A stretch of DNA of 64,000 nt from Phycisphaeraceae bacterium. GTDB lineage: Bacteria > Planctomycetota > Phycisphaerae > Phycisphaerales > UBA1924. Positions 59,735 to 64,000 of the stretch are shown here, one piece after another. The position numbers and the translations under genes are program-made. The DNA lies in NCBI GenBank assembly GCA_019636795.1, contig JAHBWW010000003.1:1-64000 (forward strand), written 5' to 3'. The notes beneath the pieces were generated by a model. The model did no database searches. It was not told the DNA's origin and saw only the letters and a list, made by a program, of their open reading frames with translations. Every line of letters begins with the position of its first letter. Position 1 is the stretch's first letter.

Positions 59735-61189
59735 TTACTCCGGCGTGGCAAACAGGTCCATCTGAGGCCCCTCATCTTCTTGCGACTTGGCCCGACTGAC
59801 CGCCTTTGCCGGCCCCGGCCCACGGACAACCGAATGCACTGACCCGTCACCTAAACGCGTCTCGATGATCTGCCCGCGGGTGATCTGCGCGACCGACCGA
59901 ACCACTCTTCCCTGCTCATCGAGCGTCAGAGAATACCCGCGGTCGAGCACCCGCACCGGCGACACCGCCTCCAGCAGCAATCCCAACCCTTCAACCCTCT
60001 GCTGTTCAGACGCCAGATTCATCCCACGCTGCAACTGACGATACAGGTACTTCAATCGATCGACCTGTCGCGCGCGGGCAGCCTCGGGCATCGCCCGGGC
60101 CAGCACCCTCTCCTTGTTGTCAAGCACGCGTGCTTGCTGCATGACCATCGCTCGTGCTGCCCCGACAAGCCGCCCCGAAAGTGCGTTCAGATCGCGCCGG
60201 CGAAGGGCCACAATCCCGGCCCCAGACGCCAGCACAGGCCGCGTCGCCAGTGATTCCACATGCCTGCGGCTGAACGCAACCCGCCGTGACAAATCCGTGC
60301 GCACACGCCTCGACAGTGCGTCCACCTGCCGAAGGAGTTCCACCCGGTCCGGAATGAGTCGCATGGCGGCCTGAGTAGGCGTCGCGCAGCGTTCGTCGGC
60401 AGCAAGTTCCGCAATTGTGGTGTCCGTCTCGTGACCGATCGCAGCAACCACAGGAATCGGACACTCCACGATGGCCAGTGCGACCACCCGCTCGTTGAAC
60501 GCCCAGAGGTCTTCCATCGATCCGCCGCCACGGGTGACCAGTATTGCATCAATACCCAGGCGGGTGGCGTTGCGCCCGACACTGCGAATCGCGGCTGCGA
60601 CTTCCTCGGCCGCTCCCGCCCCCTGCACCCGCACATCGACGAGCACAAGTTCCACCGCAGGCATGCGCTTGCGAGCGGTATCCAGAACGTCGGCCAGCGC
60701 GGCCGCGCTGCGGCTTGTCACCACCGCAATCCGACGCGGAAACAACGGCAGTTTCCGTTTTCGATCCGGCGCGAACCACCCAAGCCCGCGCAGTTCCTCG
60801 CACAGTTGCCGGAATCGGAGTTCGAGTTCCCCCGCCCCGAGGCGGTGGAGCGACGTTGCGATCAGCGAGACCTTGCCTTGTGGGGCGTAGAAGTCGATGC
60901 GGCCTCCGATGACGACTTCCTGACCGTTTTGCGGTTTGTCCCCGGTCTTGGCGGCTGCGGATGCAAACATGACGACACTGACCACGGCATCGGCATCCTT
61001 GAGGTCGAAGTACCAATGGGTGCGCTCACGAAACCCGCTGATCTCGCCTCGAACTCGGACCGTAGATGGAATCCCTTGTTTGAGTGCAGTGTCGATCCGC
61101 TGGGCCAAAGCCGAGACGGACAGCACATCGTCCTTCGGCGGGCGAGGCCTGGCCATCTTGTCGGGATCAAAAGGCAATCGGCCGGTCAT
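59735..61189 (-). CDS. xseA: Exodeoxyribonuclease VII large subunit
   Basis: 484 residues from ATG 61189 (ATG 61156 also possible). The OB-fold spans about 20-125 (VRVRGEISGFRERTHWYFDL and QNGQEVVIGGRIDFYAPQGK). The catalytic domain carries RRIAVVTSRSAAALADVLDT, DAILVTRGGGSMEDLWAFNE and the motif CPIPVVAAIGHETDTTIAEL. AADERCATPTQAA follows, and a coiled-coil tail binds XseB. A further C-terminal piece (SLTLDEQGRVVRSVAQITRG) is the usual end. It heads the operon xseA-xseB-prepilin peptidase. Confidence 0.95.
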   Translation of the reverse strand: MTGRLPFDPDKMARPRPPKDDVLSVSALAQRIDTALKQGIPSTVRVRGEISGFRERTHWYFDLKDADAVVSVVMFASAAAKTGDKPQNGQEVVIGGRIDFYAPQGKVSLIATSLHRLGAGELELRFRQLCEELRGLGWFAPDRKRKLPLFPRRIAVVTSRSAAALADVLDTARKRMPAVELVLVDVRVQGAGAAEEVAAAIRSVGRNATRLGIDAILVTRGGGSMEDLWAFNERVVALAIVECPIPVVAAIGHETDTTIAELAADERCATPTQAAMRLIPDRVELLRQVDALSRRVRTDLSRRVAFSRRHVESLATRPVLASGAGIVALRRRDLNALSGRLVGAARAMVMQQARVLDNKERVLARAMPEAARARQVDRLKYLYRQLQRGMNLASEQQRVEGLGLLLEAVSPVRVLDRGYSLTLDEQGRVVRSVAQITRGQIIETRLGDGSVHSVVRGPGPAKAVSRAKSQEDEGPQMDLFATPE

Positions 61190-61267
61190 TGGTGTGCAGT
61201 ATCGCACACCGACCGGCCGACGTCTCGCTCGTGCTGCCGCGAGATGGCGAAATGGGGAGAATCTGGG

Positions 61268-62041
61268 TTACTCGACCGTCTGGTCTGTCTTCTTCTGGGC
61301 CACAGCCTGCTTCTGGGTCTCAGCCTGCTTGGCAGCGCGTTCGTTGCGGGCGGCCACGCGGTCGCGGGTTTCGGCCGAGATCCCCAAATCAGGGAGGGAA
61401 ATCTTCACGGGCTCGTCGCCGCTGAGCACGATCGACCTGGAAGTCGACTTCTCCACACTCTCCATCGGCTTGGTGCGGGGCTTGTCGTCGGGCACCGGGA
61501 TGATCATGCGGGGCTGGGGAAGTTCGGTCGAGGCCTCAGTCTTGGCAGGATCCCCCGAGAATGAGCGCACGCTGCCGATGTATCCGCTTTTCTTGAGCCA
61601 GAGCACGCGAGCGGTTTCGAGGGCGCGGAAGAGTTCTTCGGTCCGCTCGGTTCGACGCCAGCCATAGAGCGATTGATCGGTGTCAAGAGTAACGGTGGGC
61701 CCAGTGGTGCCATATTTGACAGGCTTGAAGATCTGCCGCATGGTGTTGTTGTCGATTCTGGTCGGGAGGGCCGTGAACGGGTCGATCCCGAAGAGTCCGT
61801 CGCGATGGCGGACGATGAGCCATTGTGGCGCTTTGCCTTCGGGGTCGAGGCGAACGCGCTCGGGGTTGACATGACGGCCTGGGAATGTCGCAACCACAGC
61901 GTCATCGACCTTCGGGTCCCATTGCTCATAGAGCGCGGGCGTGATGTAGGTCACCTGCTCGGGCAGGACAATCGCCGAGTTGTCATTGGGCATCGCAGCG
62001 GGGATCGCGGTCATGGCGGTCAAAAGTGCAAGAGTCAGCAT
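61268..62041 (-). CDS. Hypothetical exported protein
   Basis: 257 residues with a signal peptide (MLTLALLTAMTAIPAAMPND). The body has no recognised family (VTYITPALYEQWDPKVDDAV; HVNPERVRLDPEGKAPQWLI; TVTLDTDQSLYGWRRTERTE). The last 70 residues are charged and end in a helical Gln/Ala/Lys tail (RVAARNERAAKQAETQKQAV). The reading frame and codon pattern are consistent with a real gene. It lies 78 bases upstream of xseA on the same strand, so it could belong to the same unit. Confidence 0.65.
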   Translation of the reverse strand: MLTLALLTAMTAIPAAMPNDNSAIVLPEQVTYITPALYEQWDPKVDDAVVATFPGRHVNPERVRLDPEGKAPQWLIVRHRDGLFGIDPFTALPTRIDNNTMRQIFKPVKYGTTGPTVTLDTDQSLYGWRRTERTEELFRALETARVLWLKKSGYIGSVRSFSGDPAKTEASTELPQPRMIIPVPDDKPRTKPMESVEKSTSRSIVLSGDEPVKISLPDLGISAETRDRVAARNERAAKQAETQKQAVAQKKTDQTVE

Positions 62042-62216
62042 CGTATTTTCTCCCTATTTCTGATCTGTGTCCGGTTGGCACACAGGCAACCCGGTTTGGG
62101 TGCCTTCCTTGACAGCATACCGCGCGCTCCAGTCTGTTCTGAAGACAATTTGTGTGCAAGGAGGTCCGTCGGCGTCCGCGGCGCGTTACAGACCGACGGA
62201 GTTTGAAGTATCGGAC

Positions 62217-63338
62217 TCAGCGGGCCGTTTCGCGGAACGCGACAGCGTCCGAAGTCGTGAGCCATTCGTATCCGTCAAGGACACTTCGCACATGGTTCGT
62301 GGCCCGATAGTCGGTGCGGATGCGCTCGCGAGCCGACAAACCGAGGGCTCGCGCCTCGTTCGGAAGTTTGAGCGTGCGGCGGAGTTCAGCGGACCAGATT
62401 TCTTCTGACGGGTCGTTGAGCACGCGTGCGGTCTGATCGGGGATCAGGCAAGTTACCAAGGGGTCGGCGTGTGCGATGACGCACATGCCGGCGGCCATGG
62501 CATCGAGGAGGAGCGTGCGTTGCTCGCCTCGGTGATCCGGGTAGAGGAGGATGTCGTTGCGGACGACGAGGTCGCGGCGTTCCTCGACGGCATCGATGAG
62601 CGAAACGCGATCGAGCAAGCCTGCAGCCTGAGCGAGCTTCCAGATACCGGCCCGGCGTGCGGCGTCGGCGTCGACGAAGAGCATGGCGTCAGGAAATTCG
62701 TCGAGTGTGAGGCATGCTCCTCTGAACGCCGCCAAGAATGAAGAGGTATTGCGCCCGCTTCCTGCAAGGACGATGGCTGGCGGCCTCCCAGGTCGCAGCA
62801 CCGGATTCGGGCGACTGGGTGCGTGAACCCCCCAAGGCGTCAGACGCACGACAAGCCCAGCACCTTCGCGCAGCAGTGTGCGTTCGATCCCTGGCGAAGA
62901 GGTGAAGAACGCCACACGATGATCGCCCGCGACGCGCATGGCACGAGAGCGATCGCTCAGGCCCGCTCGCCAGACCTCAAAGACGACGATGGAGCGCAAG
63001 CGACGGGCGACATCGGATGCCAGCCCCCAGGCAGACCCTCCCATGACATGCACGACGTCTACGGGAACATCGGGGGCACTGGCCAGAATTGAGTCGGCGA
63101 GGCGCTGTGCACGCAACTGTCGCGAGAGCCATGTCCCGCGGCACTCGAACGGAATGACCGGTCCGACAACGTCGAGTTCGACAGCGTGTGCGACTTCTAC
63201 AGGAACTGCCACCTGCGCTCTGACGCCTTCATCGGCCAGCCCTACAAGCAAACGACGGATGAGCGTTCGCTCGCGGCTGACAAAGGGTTCATCGGTGACG
63301 ATCACGACACGCACAGCGCAATGGTATCGGCATGACAT
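62217..63338 (-). CDS. Glycosyltransferase, GT4-like
   Basis: 373 residues from ATG 63338; GTG 63314 (VRVVIVTDEPFV) would give the more typical start of the fold. The N-terminal Rossmann domain has VDVVHVMGGSAWGLASDVAR. The C-terminal domain has AIVLAGSGRNTSSFLAAFRG and the late motif NDILLYPDHRGEQRTLLLDA followed by MAAGMCVIAHADP, which corresponds to the E-x7-E region of GT4 enzymes. The acceptor and donor are unknown. It stands alone upstream of the hypothetical exported gene. Confidence 0.8.
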   Translation of the reverse strand: MSCRYHCAVRVVIVTDEPFVSRERTLIRRLLVGLADEGVRAQVAVPVEVAHAVELDVVGPVIPFECRGTWLSRQLRAQRLADSILASAPDVPVDVVHVMGGSAWGLASDVARRLRSIVVFEVWRAGLSDRSRAMRVAGDHRVAFFTSSPGIERTLLREGAGLVVRLTPWGVHAPSRPNPVLRPGRPPAIVLAGSGRNTSSFLAAFRGACLTLDEFPDAMLFVDADAARRAGIWKLAQAAGLLDRVSLIDAVEERRDLVVRNDILLYPDHRGEQRTLLLDAMAAGMCVIAHADPLVTCLIPDQTARVLNDPSEEIWSAELRRTLKLPNEARALGLSARERIRTDYRATNHVRSVLDGYEWLTTSDAVAFRETAR

Positions 63339-63349
63339 GCGAGCGGACG

Positions 63350-64000
63350 TCAGTTTCGAGGCTGAATGTCGACGGGGGCAATATCGGGAAAACTGCCTTC
63401 ATTCATGTTTGGATCGGCCCAGACACCGACCCAATGCTGTGGCTCAACCTCGAGAAGTGCGGGCGCATTCAAGCCCTCGGGCGGGGTATGCCAGGGCCAC
63501 CAGGGAAGGAATGAACGTCCCTGGTATTCAATCTGCCCGAAGCTTTCTTTATCAGCAATGGTCTGGGCAATGGTTTCGAGGCGGTCGCGCTGCTCGCCGA
63601 GACGAGGGATGCAGGCGAGCAGCCCGCGTGTGTACGGGTGCATGGGTTTATCGAAGAGCACGCGAACGGGTGCGTATTCGACCACCCGACCGGCATACAT
63701 GACACAGACAACATCGGCACGTTCTGCGACAACGCCGAGATCGTGCGTGATAAGCATGATCGCCAAGTCTCGGGATTGCTTGAGGGCACCAAGCAGATCG
63801 AGGATTTGTGCCTGAATGGTGACATCGAGCGCGGTGGTCGGTTCGTCGGCCAGCAATACGCGTGGCTCGCAGGCCAGAGCCATGGCGATCATGACGCGTT
63901 GTCGCATTCCGCCGCTGAACTCGTGCGGGTAAGCCCGAAGTCGTGCCTTTGGATTGGTGATGCCGACATCGGTCAGTGCCTGCGCCGCGACCTCGATCGC
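63350..64000 (-). CDS. Oligopeptide/dipeptide ABC transporter ATPase, C-terminal part (5' end outside window)
   Basis: The frame is open to the right edge, so the first part of the gene is missing, including Walker A. The visible 216 residues show the signature [20 protein letters not shown], Walker [21 protein letters not shown], the H-loop [20 protein letters not shown] and the C-terminal oligo_HPY domain ([20 protein letters not shown]). These define the OppD/DppD type. The tail of about 60 residues is somewhat shortened and diverged (CxxxCP cluster-like residues of the family are missing). Confidence 0.92.
   Translation of the reverse strand, partial: AIEVAAQALTDVGITNPKARLRAYPHEFSGGMRQRVMIAMALACEPRVLLADEPTTALDVTIQAQILDLLGALKQSRDLAIMLITHDLGVVAERADVVCVMYAGRVVEYAPVRVLFDKPMHPYTRGLLACIPRLGEQRDRLETIAQTIADKESFGQIEYQGRSFLPWWPWHTPPEGLNAPALLEVEPQHWVGVWADPNMNEGSFPDIAPVDIQPRN

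Overview
The window looks like a chromosomal segment of a planctomycete, most probably of the class Phycisphaerae. The grounds are indirect but consistent: high GC, secreted proteins ending in dockerin-like repeats (DINGDG...DFFD), a PEP-CTERM-like C-terminus of the VPAPG type followed by RRRR, a small ECF sigma factor of the kind common in planctomycetes, and a very long transmembrane Ser/Thr kinase with a TPR-like tail. This placement is inference from family style; no rRNA gene is present.

Layout. 1-2.3 kb is the 3' end of an RHS polymorphic-toxin locus: a toxin tip with its overlapping membrane immunity gene, then a displaced RHS fragment cut by a dead IS5-type transposase. 2.6-8.2 kb is a small integrated element: HTH protein, excisionase-like protein, TOPRIM primase-helicase, an 11-copy GC-rich iteron cluster, and a tyrosine integrase whose reading frame runs into tRNA-Gly(TCC), the apparent attachment site. 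8.3-21 kb is chromosomal: an M14/S9 double peptidase, a four-gene operon joining a ZnuA-like lipoprotein to an FtsX-type ABC transporter, an M28-PDZ peptidase, and an SPFH/zinc-ribbon/MazG operon. 21-26.7 kb is an accessory region with an LRR-Roc-COR GTPase, a 2-TM protein, an FnIII-like protein, four copies of a palindromic repeat and two unrelated 21-bp tandem arrays.

26.6-34 kb returns to core functions: PBP2-RodA-RsmG (wall elongation and 16S rRNA methylation), a membrane P-loop ATPase, and infC with a probable AUC start. 34-40.4 kb holds a PEP-CTERM-like secreted protein, a KAP NTPase fused to LRRs, a dockerin-tailed propeller protein and two lower-GC ACT-like proteins. 40.7-48.5 kb is metabolic: flavin monooxygenase-NadC-BirA on + and polyprenyl synthase-Dxs-NadK-SpoIIE phosphatase on -. 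48.5-57 kb has an ExbB/TolQ-like protein, an ECF sigma factor, a 1313-residue FG-GAP/dockerin protein and the kinase. 57-64 kb has tRNA-Val(GAC), a Pal-like lipoprotein, an operon of XseA-XseB-prepilin peptidase, a secreted protein, a glycosyltransferase and the end of an oligopeptide ABC ATPase.

Cooperation: isoprenoid precursors from Dxs feed the polyprenyl synthase, and the resulting polyprenyl phosphates serve wall synthesis by RodA/PBP2. The strongest candidates for something undescribed are the iteron cluster beside the primase, the palindromic repeat family with the 21-bp arrays around the Roc-COR gene, the M14-S9 fusion, and the ZnuA/FtsX transporter operon.
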